In this document: positions 1 to 9,643 of the stretch, one piece after another
How positions within the stretch are numbered: the stretch's first letter is position 1
Layout of the letters: each line of letters opens with the position of its first letter
Assembly (NCBI GenBank): GCA_963798445.1
Contig: CAWCTH010000002.1
Span: forward strand, 558,001 to 622,000
Source of the DNA: DASXAI01 sp963798445
Lineage (GTDB): Bacteria > Actinomycetota > Acidimicrobiia > Acidimicrobiales > Ilumatobacteraceae
Direction: 5' to 3'
DNA: 64,000 nucleotides
Position numbers and translations under genes: made by a program
Notes under the pieces: generated by a model
What the model was told of the DNA's origin: nothing
Database searches by the model: none
The model's input: only the letters and a program-made list of their open reading frames with translations

Positions 1-226
1 GCGTCAACGCCTCCAGCACCGCCGGCACCAGCGACGGATCCTCGACGCCGACCGATCCCAAGAGCAGCGCGGCGATGTCGGGATCGGTCCGGCCGCCGAA
101 GTCGAGGCGCTGCGGCTCCCACGTCCGCCCGGTGACCGCTTCGATGGCGGCCACGAAGGCCCGCACGCCGACGCCCGGCGTCCGCATGAGGGTGCCGTCG
201 ATGTCCCACAGCACGACGACCGACAT
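1..226 (-). CDS. HAD-superfamily hydrolase (C-terminus cut by window edge)
   Basis: Only the first 75 residues are present; the gene runs off the left edge. The protein opens with a hydrophobic strand followed by DIDGT at residues 8-12, the DxDGT nucleophile motif of haloacid dehalogenase-type phosphatases, where the first Asp forms the phospho-aspartate and the second is the general acid. The ATG at 224-226 places the motif at the usual distance from the N-terminus. A phosphatase of small phosphorylated metabolites (phosphoglycolate/beta-phosphoglucomutase type) is likely, but the substrate cannot be told from this fragment. Confidence 0.75.
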   Translation of the reverse strand, partial: MSVVVLWDIDGTLMRTPGVGVRAFVAAIEAVTGRTWEPQRLDFGGRTDPDIAALLLGSVGVEDPSLVPAVLEALT

Positions 227-293
227 CGATGCGACGGTAGCGGGCCGTCGTCGAGGCCCGGCGCCCCGCCGGCGGCGCGGCCGCGCGGGCCGG

Positions 294-1526
294 CTACACC
301 AGCGCCTGACGCACCAACTGCTTGAGCTGCGATCGCAGCGGATGGGCGCTCGACGGCAGGAGCTGGGTGAGGAACAGCCCGGTGATGTCCTCCACCGGAT
401 CAACCCAGAACGCCGTGCTGGCGGCGCCGCCCCACCCGAAGTCACCGACCGAGCCGGGCACCTTGGCGGCGACCGGGTCGATCGTGACCGAGACACCCAA
501 CCCGAAGCCCACGCCGTCGAAGGTGGTCTCCGAGAACAGCGGTCGGCCGAAGGCGGTGAGGTCGGCTCCGCCCGGCAGGTGGTTCGACGCCATGTACCGC
601 ACGGTGCGCGGACCGAGCAGCCGCACGCCGTCCAGCTCGCCGCCCCGGGCCAGCATCTGGACGAACCGTTGGTAGTCGGCGGCGGTCGACACCAGCCCGC
701 CCCCGCCCGACAGGAAGGTGGGCGGCGTGAGCGCCCGTCGGCCCATGGCGTCGATGCGGCGGGCCTGGCGGGTGCCCGGATCGGGCGTGTACAGCGCCGC
801 CAGCCGCGACTGCTCAGCGGGCGGCACCGAGAACCCGGTGTCGACCATGCCCAGCGGCCCGAAGATCCGCTCGGCGAAGAACTGGTCGAGGGGCATGCCC
901 GAGGCCACCTCCACGATGCGCCCGAGCACGTCGGTGGAGTGCCCGTAGGACCACTCGGCGCCGGGCTGATACAGCAGTGGCAACGCCGCCAGGTGGTCGC
1001 ACACGGCGGCCAGATCGGCCCCGGCGGGCGCGTCCCACTCGAAGCCGGCCCGGCGGTACAGCTCGTCGACCGGGTGGTTGGCAACGAAGCCGTAGGTCAG
1101 CCCGCTGGTGTGGGTCAGCAGGTGCCAGACGGCCATCGGCTCCATCAGGGGATCGGTCACCGGGCTCAGGAACGACCCGCCCCGCCAGACACGGGTGTCG
1201 CCGAAGGACGGCACGAACCGAGCGACGGGATCGCGCAGCTCGAAGGCCCCCTCCTCCCACAGCATCAGCGCCGCCACCGACGTGATCGGCTTGGTCATGG
1301 AGTACACGCGGAAGATGGTGTCCAGCTCGACAGGAGCGGCCGCCTCCACGTCGCGCTGGCCGTACGTCTCGATGAGCACGACCTGGCCGTGGCGCGCCAG
1401 GACGAAGGTCCAGCCCGGCAGCAGACCGTCATCGACGTAGGGCCGCAGCCGCGCACCGATGCGCTCGAGCCGCCTCGGATCGAAACCTGCCTCTGGCGCG
1501 TCGACGTCGACCTTCAGCTCCACCAC
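294..1526 (-). CDS. Serine hydrolase of the beta-lactamase/esterase (class C-like) family
   Basis: A 410-residue protein with the SxxK catalytic motif of penicillin-binding/class C beta-lactamase-like hydrolases at residues 76-79 (SMTK), preceded by FRVY. HLLTHTSGL (135-143) is a typical conserved segment of this family, and the second motif is YGH (Tyr194) rather than YxN, as is common in the EstB-type esterases. No signal peptide is visible, so the enzyme is probably cytoplasmic and more likely an esterase or peptidase than an antibiotic resistance beta-lactamase. The start is GTG at 1526. Substrate is unknown. Confidence 0.85.
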   Translation of the reverse strand: MVELKVDVDAPEAGFDPRRLERIGARLRPYVDDGLLPGWTFVLARHGQVVLIETYGQRDVEAAAPVELDTIFRVYSMTKPITSVAALMLWEEGAFELRDPVARFVPSFGDTRVWRGGSFLSPVTDPLMEPMAVWHLLTHTSGLTYGFVANHPVDELYRRAGFEWDAPAGADLAAVCDHLAALPLLYQPGAEWSYGHSTDVLGRIVEVASGMPLDQFFAERIFGPLGMVDTGFSVPPAEQSRLAALYTPDPGTRQARRIDAMGRRALTPPTFLSGGGGLVSTAADYQRFVQMLARGGELDGVRLLGPRTVRYMASNHLPGGADLTAFGRPLFSETTFDGVGFGLGVSVTIDPVAAKVPGSVGDFGWGGAASTAFWVDPVEDITGLFLTQLLPSSAHPLRSQLKQLVRQALV

Positions 1527-1579
1527 AGCCCCCGTTCTCTGACTTCAGGGCAGCGTAGAACGACGACCGCGCTGGCGGC

Positions 1580-1864
1580 CTACTTGGACGCCGGCTTGCC
1601 CAGCTCCCGCCAATTGCGCTCGTCCATCTCCACGTCGAAGTGCTTCGCCGCCTTCTGGATGTTGGCGAACGCGACATCACGGTCGGCGTCAGTGACGTCG
1701 GTGACCTGATCGAACCGGGCCAGGGCGTTGCGCACGTGAGACGCGTCGGTCAAGGGCTCCTTGCGCTGCTTCGGAAAGGCGAAGGCCGAGTCCGGCAGGT
1801 CGTCGCGTTTCTTCGTCGTCAGTTCGCCATGCACCTCATGGGCCTTCCAAGTGGTGGTCGTCAT
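1580..1864 (-). CDS. Small conserved protein, DUF6582-like
   Basis: A 94-residue, charged, soluble protein with an ATG start at 1864. The central segment around residues 25-50, which includes FAFPKQRKEPLTD and HVRNALARFDQV, matches what I remember of a small family found in actinobacteria and phages and named DUF6582; the family name is from memory and was not searched. No catalytic residues or membrane segments can be seen. It stands alone, downstream of nothing obvious, and its function is unknown. Confidence 0.65.
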   Translation of the reverse strand: MTTTTWKAHEVHGELTTKKRDDLPDSAFAFPKQRKEPLTDASHVRNALARFDQVTDVTDADRDVAFANIQKAAKHFDVEMDERNWRELGKPASK

Positions 1865-1960
1865 GATGCACGTGTACCCCGCCGAGCGGCCCGTCCATTC
1901 CCGCCGCGGACACTGCGACGCGGTGGCTAGCGCAGCAGGGCGCGGGGTAGTGGGTGCGCC

Positions 1961-2035
1961 ATGTACATAGGCATCGGAACCGTCGTCCTCATCCTCATCA
2001 TCGTGCTCGTCGTGCTCGCGCTTTCGCGCCGCTGA
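1961..2035 (+). CDS. Putative 24-residue single-pass membrane peptide
   Basis: ATG at 1961 opens a 24-codon frame encoding a short N-terminus, an uninterrupted hydrophobic stretch rich in Val, Ile and Leu (about residues 4-21) and a final SRR before TGA. This is the layout of a minimal transmembrane peptide with a positively charged cytoplasmic tail. A purine-rich GCAGGG lies further upstream than a good ribosome site should. Very short hydrophobic peptides of this form are common in high-GC actinobacteria, but chance ORFs can look alike, so confidence is moderate. Confidence 0.4.
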   Translation: MYIGIGTVVLILIIVLVVLALSRR

Positions 2036-2041
2036 GGAGCG

Positions 2042-2725
2042 TCAGTCCGTCGGGTCAGCGGCGGCGCGCGTGTGGCCTTCCACGAAGAAGGCCACCGCGT
2101 CAGCCACGTCAGCTACCGATGCACTCGAGAGGCTGGCGCCGAAGTCCTCGTTCCAGAACCCGCCGCGTCGAGCGGCCCACGGCCCGACGTAGAGGTACGG
2201 AGCGTCGTGGCCGCCGTCGCCCGGTGATCCGCCGTAGTTGACCTCGGCCACCGACAGCGCCAGGTCGAAGTGCTCGGGCCACAGCGTCGCCGCAGTCGGC
2301 TCCTCGTCACCATGCCTCGAGGCCAGCACTTCGAGCACCTGCTGGGTGAGGGCGAACCAATCGGCGATGGCCTGGGCGGCAGCCGGATCCACTTCCAGTC
2401 CCGCGTCGAGGTCGAGCGGCGTCGCCGGCCGGTAGACCGACGGCGGCATGCCCGGCTCGATACCGACGAACGTGCCCGCCGAGCGCAACGTCGTGATCGG
2501 CTCGCGCTGCACCTCGCCGGTCTCGGCCCGCAGGACGAGATCGGTGCCGATGACCTCGATCCAGCGGCCGTCGGTCAGCGGGGTGCCGAAACCACCACGG
2601 ACCGGCTGCAGCCCGATGTGGCCGACGGCGCGGTAGCGGGCGGCACCGACGATGTGCTCGGCGATGGTGTGCAGCGCGGCGCGGGTGTCGCGGTAGCGGG
2701 GTGGCAGGGGCGTCCACGACGGCAT
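2042..2725 (-). CDS. Conserved hypothetical protein
   Basis: A 227-residue soluble protein with no recognised motif. ATG at 2725 is preceded directly by an in-frame GTG at 2728 that could also serve. The N-terminal half contains a WIEV-based beta-rich segment; the C-terminal half has a conserved-looking HFDLALSVAEVNYGGSPG and a GPWAARRGGFWNEDFGA-type aromatic/Gly stretch. It is the last gene of a minus-strand run with the histidine phosphatase upstream. Function cannot be assigned. Confidence 0.7.
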   Translation of the reverse strand: MPSWTPLPPRYRDTRAALHTIAEHIVGAARYRAVGHIGLQPVRGGFGTPLTDGRWIEVIGTDLVLRAETGEVQREPITTLRSAGTFVGIEPGMPPSVYRPATPLDLDAGLEVDPAAAQAIADWFALTQQVLEVLASRHGDEEPTAATLWPEHFDLALSVAEVNYGGSPGDGGHDAPYLYVGPWAARRGGFWNEDFGASLSSASVADVADAVAFFVEGHTRAAADPTD

Positions 2726-2748
2726 CACCCCACCGTATCGCCGCCCGA

Positions 2749-3333
2749 TCAGCTGCCCCCCAGGTGCCAGGTCTCGTTGAACGACCGCAGGACGGCGCCG
2801 CGCGGCGTGACGGCGATCCGCGAGATCGACGCCTGGTCGAGGTGCGAGCGCCAGGCCGTCTCGGCGTCGGCGTGGAGCACGAACGACACCGCCGCCTTGA
2901 TCGGCGAGACGTGGCTCACGACGGCGACATCGGCGTCGGCGGCGCTGGCGATGAGCTCCTCTATCGCACCGCGCACGCGCACGCCCATCTGCTCCAGTGA
3001 TTCACCGCCGGGCGGCACGAAACCGGTATCGATACGCCACCGTTCCCACAACTCCGTGCTGGCCGCCGTACCGAGCTCGACGCCGTCGTAGATCCCGTAG
3101 TCGACCTCGATCCAGCGGTCGTCGACCTCGACCGGCAAGCCGATGTGCTCCGCCGTCTGCATGGCCCGCTGCAGCGGGCTGGACACCACCCGGTCGATGC
3201 CCTTCAGCGCGGCGCCGATCGCTTCCGCCTGCGCCATGCCCACGTCGTCGAGGGGCGGGTCGAGTCGCCCGACCAACCGGCCGGCGGCGTTGTATCCCGT
3301 ACGGCCATGGCGGACGAGGATCAGCACCGCCAC
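2749..3333 (-). CDS. Histidine phosphatase family protein
   Basis: A 194-residue protein carrying the RHG catalytic motif at residues 8-10 (LVRHGRTGYN), the phospho-histidine signature of the phosphoglycerate mutase/acid phosphatase superfamily, and a second conserved His in VVSHVSPIK. The length and the RLDPPLDDVGMAQA segment fit the cofactor-dependent phosphatase branch (CobC/GpmB-like) rather than a glycolytic mutase. The start is GTG at 3333. It lies in a minus-strand run of independent-looking genes; substrate unknown. Confidence 0.85.
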   Translation of the reverse strand: MAVLILVRHGRTGYNAAGRLVGRLDPPLDDVGMAQAEAIGAALKGIDRVVSSPLQRAMQTAEHIGLPVEVDDRWIEVDYGIYDGVELGTAASTELWERWRIDTGFVPPGGESLEQMGVRVRGAIEELIASAADADVAVVSHVSPIKAAVSFVLHADAETAWRSHLDQASISRIAVTPRGAVLRSFNETWHLGGS

Positions 3334-3373
3334 AGTCGATCACACTCGGACCGCGCCATCAGACCGGCGCCGG

Positions 3374-3856
3374 TCAGACGAGCGCCGGGTCAAGGTGGCC
3401 GGTACGCCACAGGAGCTGGCGCCGGCGGGGGTCGGCGAGACCGAAGCGACGCCAGCCCCACGCCAGGATGACCAGTCCGATCAGCTCGAACACCACGCTC
3501 AGGAAGCCGCGATCGATCGACGGCAGCGGCTGCTCGCCGGGCGGGGCCCCGCTGACCGGCCACCAGAACACGCGGGCGTCGGTGAAGGCGCCGTCGAACA
3601 CGAGGTGCAGGAACATCCCGATCGGCAGGGCCAGCCAGCGCCGCCGGCGGGGCCGCTGCCCCACCGTCGCCAGCATCACCACGATCAGCACGACCACGCT
3701 GATCGTGACCGAGTGGGCCACGCCGGCCCCGCCGAAGGGCGCGTCGACGAGGTCGGGCAGGATCGAGCCGAGCAGCAGCACCCGGTAGTCGATCGAGGGG
3801 TCGTGGAAGACGACCCACACGGTGAGGAACGAGGTGCCCCAGAACCAGAGCAGCAC
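3374..3856 (-). CDS. YdjM/DUF457-like membrane-bound metal-dependent hydrolase
   Basis: A 160-residue integral membrane protein with about four hydrophobic segments. It shows the pattern LLGSILPDLVD near residue 30, an AHSVT segment after it, and LPIGMFLHLVFDG near residue 100, which together provide the conserved Asp and His residues of the LexA-regulated YdjM/DUF457 membrane hydrolase family. Start GTG at 3856. It sits 24 nt after the zinc-ribbon gene. Biological role in this family is poorly known, so the call is to fold and family only. Confidence 0.65.
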   Translation of the reverse strand: MLLWFWGTSFLTVWVVFHDPSIDYRVLLLGSILPDLVDAPFGGAGVAHSVTISVVVLIVVMLATVGQRPRRRRWLALPIGMFLHLVFDGAFTDARVFWWPVSGAPPGEQPLPSIDRGFLSVVFELIGLVILAWGWRRFGLADPRRRQLLWRTGHLDPALV

Positions 3857-3880
3857 GTCAGGACCGGAACGCCACGCCGC

Positions 3881-4588
3881 TCAGCGCACCAGGATGCGGC
3901 CGCACTGCTCGCACTCGATGACGACGTCAGGTCGCTCGGCCCGCACCCGCTCCAGCTCCAGCGTGGGCAGCTCGAGGTTGCAGCCGGTGCAGCGGGGCCC
4001 GTCCAGGGTGGCCACGGCGATGCCATGCATGTGGGCGCGGAGCCGCTCGTAGCGTTGCAGGAGCGCCTCGGGAACGACCGCCGCGACCTGCGCCCGAGCG
4101 GCGCCCTCGTTGGCCAGCTCCTGGTCGATGGCGGCCTCCGCGGCGGCCAGCCCGGCGCGGGCCACCGTGAGGCGCTGCTGGAGCTGGCCCTGCTCTTCCA
4201 CGCCGGTGCCGAGCCGGGCGTCGACCGGATCGAGGGCCTCCATGATCTCGAGCATCTGGTCCTCGAGGTGCGACTGGCGCTCCTTCAGTCCACCGATCTC
4301 GGCGCTCATCGTCTGGGCTTCGCGCGGCACGCTGGTCGAGGACAATCGGCGTTCGAGGGTGCGGCGCTTGTCCTCGCTGATGGTCACTTCGGCTTCGAGC
4401 TGTGCCTGCTGGCCGGCCAGGCGGTCGTGCTCTTTGGCCGCGGCGGCCAGGTCGGTGACCAGGCGGGCCAGCTGACCCTCGATCCCCGAGACCAGCGCGC
4501 GCTCGGGCAGCGTCGCTCGACGGTGGCGGAGCTGGTCGATCGTGGTGTCGTGGTGCTGCAGCGTGAGGAGATCGTGGAGGTCGGTCAT
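3881..4588 (-). CDS. Coiled-coil protein with C4-type zinc ribbon
   Basis: A 235-residue protein. Residues 1 to about 180 are a heptad-rich, charged helix-forming region (coiled coil), and the C-terminus holds four cysteines in two pairs, Cys200/Cys203 and Cys226/Cys229, forming a zinc ribbon. This architecture matches the actinobacterial zf-RING_7/C4 zinc ribbon family. Nucleic-acid or protein binding is inferred from the fold; no enzyme activity is suggested. It follows the penicillin-binding protein gene by only 7 nt and is probably co-transcribed with it. Confidence 0.85.
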   Translation of the reverse strand: MTDLHDLLTLQHHDTTIDQLRHRRATLPERALVSGIEGQLARLVTDLAAAAKEHDRLAGQQAQLEAEVTISEDKRRTLERRLSSTSVPREAQTMSAEIGGLKERQSHLEDQMLEIMEALDPVDARLGTGVEEQGQLQQRLTVARAGLAAAEAAIDQELANEGAARAQVAAVVPEALLQRYERLRAHMHGIAVATLDGPRCTGCNLELPTLELERVRAERPDVVIECEQCGRILVR

Positions 4589-4595
4589 GGTGCGC

Positions 4596-6896
4596 TCAGC
4601 CTGACGATGGGGGGCCGGTGGCCGGCGGCGTGGGCTTGGGCGCCGCCGTGGCCTGGGTCGGTGGCGCCGCCGGGGGCGTGGTCTTGGGCGCCGCCGTGGC
4701 CTGGGTCGGTGGCGGCGCCGGCGGTGCCGGTGGTCCGGCGCACGAGCCCACGGTGACCCCGCCGGGGGCGTACGCCCCGACGGGCGCGGCCGGGTCCAGC
4801 TGGTCGGGCGGGATGGTCGTGCCGCTGGTCACTCTCGAGTACACGGGCGCCGGTGCCTCCGTGGTGGCCGTCGGATCGGCCGGCGCGGTGGTGGCGGCGC
4901 CGGGGGCCGGCGTCGGGGCGGCCGACACGGTGTACAGGCACTCCATCCCCGGGAGATACAGCCGCTTCGAGGGGCGGGCCTGCTTGGGGGCCGCCGGCCA
5001 GTCCTCTTCCGGATACCCCTTGGCCTCGCTGGCCTTGGCGATGAAGGCCTCCCAGATCCGGTACGGCAGGTTGCCACCGTGGACGTTGCTCACCCCCACG
5101 GCTTTGAACTCAGGGATGTTGCGCATGCCGTCGGTGCCGCTGGCGAGCGGGTTGCCCAGCCAGACCGCCGCCGACAGCTGGGTCGTGAACCCGGCGAAGG
5201 TGGCATTGGTGTTGTTCTCGTAGGTGCCGGTCTTGCCCGCCGCGGGCCGGGTGCCCAGGAACTTCTTCGACGAGCTCTCGACGGTGCCCCGCTTGATGAC
5301 GCCCTTGAGGGTGTCGATGGCCGACAGCGCCACATCGGTCGTGACCGCCTGCGTGCCCGGATCTTGATGCTGATAGAGGATCTGCCCGTCAGGACCCTCG
5401 ATCCGCTCGATGTAGTACGCCTCGTGGCGCACACCCACGGTCGACAACGTCGCTCCGCTGGTGGCGAAGTCGAGCGGTGAGATCTCGTTGCCGCCGGTGG
5501 CGAAAGCAGCGATCGGCTGGATGTCGCTCTTCACCCCGAGCCGGTGAGCGGTGTCGACGACCCGGTTCAGCCCGACGATCTGGCTCAGCTTGGCGTAGGC
5601 GCAGTTGATCGACAGCGCCGTCATCGTGGCCACCGTATCGACGGACCGGCTCACACCGTCGTGGATCAGGAACGGCTCCTTCGAGCCCGGGTTCGGCAGC
5701 GTGCACGGCAGCGTCCCGTCGATGGTGTCGTTCGTCTGCACCCCGGCCTGGAGGGCAGCGAGCAGGATGAACAGCTTGGCCGACGATCCCGTCTGGCGAG
5801 GAGTGATGGCCAGGTTGACCTGCGACTGGTCGAAGCCGCGGCCGCCCACCATCGCCACCACGCCTCCCGTGCGGGCGTCCTCGGCCGCCAGCGCCGCCTG
5901 GAAGCGCCCGCCCGTGTCCGGGAGCTGCTCGGCCACAGCCGCGTCGGCGGCCTGCTGGATCGTGGGATCCAGCGTGGTGTAGATCCGCAGGCCGCCTCGG
6001 TAGAGCGCGTTGTAGCGCGTCTGTGCATCGCTCACCCAGGATCGTCGTCTCGTTCAGGAGCTGCTTGCGCACCTCCTCGGTGAAGTACGAGCGGGGCACG
6101 GCCGTTTGCGGTGTCGACAGCTGCTTGGTCGGCAGCGGCCAGTTCTCCCCCGCTTGACTGGCCTGCTCGGCCGTCACCTTGCCGACGTCGGCCAGGCGGG
6201 CGGCGGCCTGCCGGAAGCGGGCCCGAGCCCGCTCGGGATGGGCCAGCGGGTCGTAGCCGGAGGGGTTGCGGATGAGCCCGGCCAGGAAGGCGCCTTCCCA
6301 GATGTCGAGCTGGTCCACGTTCTTGCCGAAGTACGTCTCGGCCGCCGCCTGCAGGCCGTAGGCGTTGTTTCCGAGGTAGACGGTGTTGAGGTAGCGCTCC
6401 AGGATCTCGTCCTTGGAGTACTTCTGCTCCACCCGCCACGCGTAGGCCGCTTCGAGGATCTTGCGGTCGGTGTCGCGATCGCTGGTGAGGAGAAGGTTCT
6501 TCACCAGCTGCTGGGTGATCGTGGACCCGCCCTGGGTCACCTCGCCGGCCGAGACGTTCGCCAGCATGGCCCGCACCAGGCTCTTCAGGTTGATGCCCTT
6601 GTGGGTGTAGAAGCTCTCGTCCTCGACCGCCAGCACGGCGTCGATGACGTCCTTGGGCACCTGGGCGATCTTGAACGGCTCGCGGTTCTCCGCCTTGAAG
6701 ATGTCGATCTGGTTCCCGGCGGCGTCGAACACGATGGAGCGGCGGGCCAGCTCGGTGAACGCCGGGAGATCGCTCGGCTTCGACGGTGTTGGCAGTGACG
6801 ATCTGCATCGACCTGCGGCACCACGGCGACGCCGATCGCCGCCAGCCCCAGGCTGGCCACGAGCACGGTGAGGGTGAGGCGGAACAGCGTCTTCAC
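4596..6896 (-). CDS. Bifunctional class A penicillin-binding protein, interrupted by two frameshifts
   Basis: The gene encodes a PBP1-type peptidoglycan glycosyltransferase/transpeptidase in three stretches. An N-terminal membrane anchor reads in one frame from GTG 6896 to about 6800. The GT51 domain reads in a second frame to about 6040 and carries EDESFYTHKG, GGSTITQQLVKN and the RKILEAAYAW segment. The transpeptidase domain returns to the first frame, with SSAK (active Ser), SINCAY (SxN) and AGKTGT. The C-terminal tail is a Pro/Ala/Thr-rich linker with an internal 48-nt repeat. The two single-base shifts (about 6800 and about 6035-6045) offset each other in sum but leave some 250 codons out of frame, so they are more likely sequencing errors than programmed shifts. 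It is divergent from the F420 oxidoreductase. Confidence 0.85.
4623..4714. repeat. 48-nt direct repeat in the PBP C-terminal tail
   Basis: A unit of about 32 identical bases starting CTTGGGCGCCGCC recurs at 4635 and 4683, an offset of 48 nt (16 codons). It encodes repeated TQATAAPK-type Pro/Ala/Thr linker sequence at the C-terminal end of the class A PBP. Low-complexity tails of this kind are common in actinobacterial PBPs. Confidence 0.6.
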
Positions 6897-6972
6897 GTCC
6901 CCGGGAGGGTACTGCCGCCTGCCCGCCAAGGGCGGTCATGACCACCGCTGGCGGGCGCTAGGTTCCGCCGCT

Positions 6973-7905
6973 GTGGCACGGCCCTTCCGCTTCGGTGTCC
7001 AGGTCTCTTCGGTCGGCAACCGGTCGGCCTGGGTCGAGCTGGCCCGGCGGGTCGAGGGCCACGGCTACAGCACGCTCACCATGCCCGACCACTTCACCGA
7101 GCAGCTGGCGCCCCTGCCGGCGTTGATGGCGGCGGCCGATGCCACTTCCAGCCTGCGCGTCGGCGCGCTCGTGCTGGGCAACGACTTCCGGCACCCGGTC
7201 GTGCTGGCCAAGGAGCTGGCCACGATCGACGTCCTGTCCGACGGCCGCCTGGAGATCGGGCTGGGCGCGGGTTGGACCCGCACCGACTACGAGCAGTCGG
7301 GCATCGCCTACGACACCGCCGGCGTGCGCATCGACCGGCTCGTCGAGAGCCTGCGCATCGTCAAGGCGCTGCTGTCGCCGAGCCCGCCGACGGTGATCGG
7401 CGAGCACTACACCGTCACCGGCCTGACCGGGTTCCCGAAGCCCGTGCAGCAGCCGCGACCGCCCATCCTGATCGGTGGCGGTGGGCGGCGCATGCTGGGT
7501 GTCGCGGCCCGGGAGGCCGACATCGTCGGCATCAACGGCACGCTGGCCGCCGGTGTCATCGACGCCGCGGCACTGAGCAGCATGCGGGCCGAGGCGGTGG
7601 ACGGGAAGATCGGCTGGGTCCGCGAGGCCGCCGGCGAACGGTTCCCCGCCATCGAGCTGAACGTCCGGGCCTTCTACGTCGCCGTCACCGACGATCGGGC
7701 CGGGACGCTCGAGCGCCTCGCCGGCGGGTTGGGTTTCTCGGTCGAGCAGGTGGCGGCCACGCCGTTCGCCCTCATCGGTTCGGTGCAGCAGATCGCCGAC
7801 GAACTGGAGGAGCGCCGCGAGCGGTGGGGCTTCTCCTACGTCATCGTGGGCGCCGACGATGTCGACGCCTTCGCCCCGGTGGTCGAGGCACTGACCGGGC
7901 GCTGA
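6973..7905 (+). CDS. LLM-class F420-dependent oxidoreductase (TIGR03621-like)
   Basis: A 310-residue protein of the bacterial luciferase-like monooxygenase fold. It begins with the strand FRFGVQVS, and carries MPDHF near residue 37, GNDFRHPV, and the GRLEIGLGAGW signature around residues 95-105, as in F420-dependent oxidoreductases of the MSMEG_2516 type. GTG at 6973 was chosen because the family starts just before this first strand; the longer upstream frame overlaps the divergent PBP promoter region. Substrate unknown. Presence of this family implies the host makes coenzyme F420. Confidence 0.85.
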   Translation: MARPFRFGVQVSSVGNRSAWVELARRVEGHGYSTLTMPDHFTEQLAPLPALMAAADATSSLRVGALVLGNDFRHPVVLAKELATIDVLSDGRLEIGLGAGWTRTDYEQSGIAYDTAGVRIDRLVESLRIVKALLSPSPPTVIGEHYTVTGLTGFPKPVQQPRPPILIGGGGRRMLGVAAREADIVGINGTLAAGVIDAAALSSMRAEAVDGKIGWVREAAGERFPAIELNVRAFYVAVTDDRAGTLERLAGGLGFSVEQVAATPFALIGSVQQIADELEERRERWGFSYVIVGADDVDAFAPVVEALTGR

Positions 7906-7926
7906 GGCGGCCTTGGCCGCCGGCGG

Positions 7927-8608
7927 TCAGGAGCGGTCGAGCGAGGCCAGCGGCCGCCGGGCGGCGGCGTCTGAGGGGCTGCCGTCGGTGCGGTTGGCGT
8001 CGATCCAGCGCTGCAGCGCGTCGTCGGACTCGAAGCTCACGATGAGGGCGTAGCGGGCGGCGGCGCCCGGATGATGCACGCCGTGCCACATGCGCTCCGA
8101 GTCGACCACGAACTGGGCGCCGCGGTGCAGCGGGATCCGCACCTCGCCGTCGCGGTCGTCTTTGGCCGTGCGCAGGATCATGGCGCTGCCGGGGTCGTCG
8201 GTGAGCTGGAGCCACGCCCGCACCACCCGGCCGGTGCCGTCGGGGTTCAGGCGGTTGTTGTCGTCGAGGTGGATCCAGCGCTCGACGTCTTCCATCACGT
8301 TCGGCTCGAGCTTGATGACCCGAACCCGCCCGAAGTCCGAGCCCACCCGCACGGTCCACTCGACCAGGTTGGGGCAGCGCGCCGCGTTCGACGTCCACAC
8401 ACCGCCCTTGTCGGGCTTGCCGTGATCCCAGAAGCCGGCGCACTCGATGGCACCGAACGCCGAGGCGATGGGAGCGAAGTTCGTGTCGCCTCCGCTCTTC
8501 CAGTCGCGGTACTCCAGACTCGAGGTATTCCGCCTCGGGGATCTCGAGATCGCAGCGACCCAGCACGACGTAGCCGCGCTCGGCCAGCTCGGGAAGCTCG
8601 TGCAGCAT
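7927..8608 (-). CDS. 2OG-Fe(II)/aspartyl hydroxylase-like protein, frameshifted near 8518
   Basis: From ATG 8608 the first 30 residues (MLHELPELAERGYVVLG...) read in one frame; after an extra base at about 8518 the remaining ~195 residues read in the next frame to the stop at 7927. Joined, the protein is about 226 residues. The body has IHLDDNN and MWHGVHHPG, giving an HxD...H metal triad in a jelly-roll arrangement, with RVRVIKLEP before it and a buried WIDANR near the end. This resembles the aspartyl/asparaginyl beta-hydroxylase or iron-dependent oxygenase fold. Exact substrate unknown. Removing one base restores an open gene, so the break is probably a sequencing error. Confidence 0.6.
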
Positions 8609-8687
8609 GCCCGCATGGTACCGAAGCGGCCCGTTTCGACGGGGCCATGGTGTTGCGACCACTCGCGACAGGGGCACACTCTGTCGC

Positions 8688-9564
8688 ATGCGGTCGGGTG
8701 AGCGCCGGCATCGGCAGTGGTGGTGGATCGTGGCCGGCGGGGTCGTGGTGGTCGCCGCCGGGGCGTTCGTGCTGCTGCGCTTCGTCGTCTTCCAGGACAC
8801 GACGACGGCCGTCGATGCAGGCCAGGTGATCGCCCGGTACCGGGCCTCCACGACCACGTCGGCGGGGCCGGCGGTCCCGGCCGTCACCACGACGGCGGTC
8901 CCGGCCGCGCCCGTGACGACGGCCACGCCCGTCGCCGCCGGCGCCCTCACCCTGCCCGAGCCTGGCGTCTACCGCTACATCACGAAAGGCTCCGAGCACA
9001 TCGACGCCCTCGGCGGCACGACCCACGACTACCCGGCTGTCACCAGCGTGACGGTCACACCTGACGGCTGCGGCGTCCAGGTGCGCTGGGACGCCCTCGA
9101 AGAGCGCTGGAACACCCGGCAGCTCTGCCTGGCCGGCGGCGACATCGTGCTGGGCACCTATTCGGACTTCCACCGGTTCTACGGCCAGGACGACCGCGCC
9201 GACTGGACCTGCTCACCGGCCTACACCGTCCTACCCGCCTCGCCTCAGCCCGGCTCGTCGTGGACGGGGAGCTGCACCGATGGCGGCGGCGCGCAGGAGG
9301 CAACCTCGATCACGGTCGTCGGCCCGGAGAACGTGGACGTCGGCGGCCAGTCCGCTGGCGGCGGTGCACGTCCAGCGGGTCGAGAAGGACACCGCCACCG
9401 ACGGCACGGCGCTCAGCACGACCGACCAGTGGCTCGATCCTCGCTCCGGCCTCGTGCTCCGAGAGGTCGCCAGCTCGTCGTCGACCACCGCCAGCCCGAT
9501 CGGCGACGTGCACTACACCGAGCAGTACGAGCTCACCCTCACCTCCCTGACGCCCCAGCACTGA
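8688..9564 (+). CDS. Membrane-anchored extracytoplasmic protein, frameshifted near 9345
   Basis: An ATG at 8688 starts a basic N-terminus and a single hydrophobic helix (about residues 12-35), followed by a Thr/Ala/Pro-rich linker and a globular domain of about 200 residues with paired cysteines (CGVQVRW, QLCLAG, WTCSP, GSCTDGG). The frame changes at about 9345 in a GGCGGCC run, and the rest reads to the stop at 9564. The domain resembles uncharacterised actinobacterial secreted proteins. It is divergent from the dioxygenase-like gene, 79 nt away. Function unknown. Confidence 0.6.
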
Positions 9565-9643
9565 CCGGCCCGCGCCACCGCCGACGCCGACGCCGACGCC
9601 ACCTGAGCGCCGACGCGACGACGCCGTTCGTCGCCCGGTTGGC

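Noticed and set aside
75..1709. Long 544-codon frame on the plus strand opposite the serine hydrolase
   Set aside because: Its codon use and low-complexity Arg/Gly/Pro composition are those of an antisense shadow; the minus-strand frame has clear family motifs.
5980..6830. Programmed frameshifting in the PBP gene
   Set aside because: Two opposite shifts 770 nt apart at ordinary sequence, no slippery heptamer or stem seen, and other genes in the window break the same way; error is more likely.
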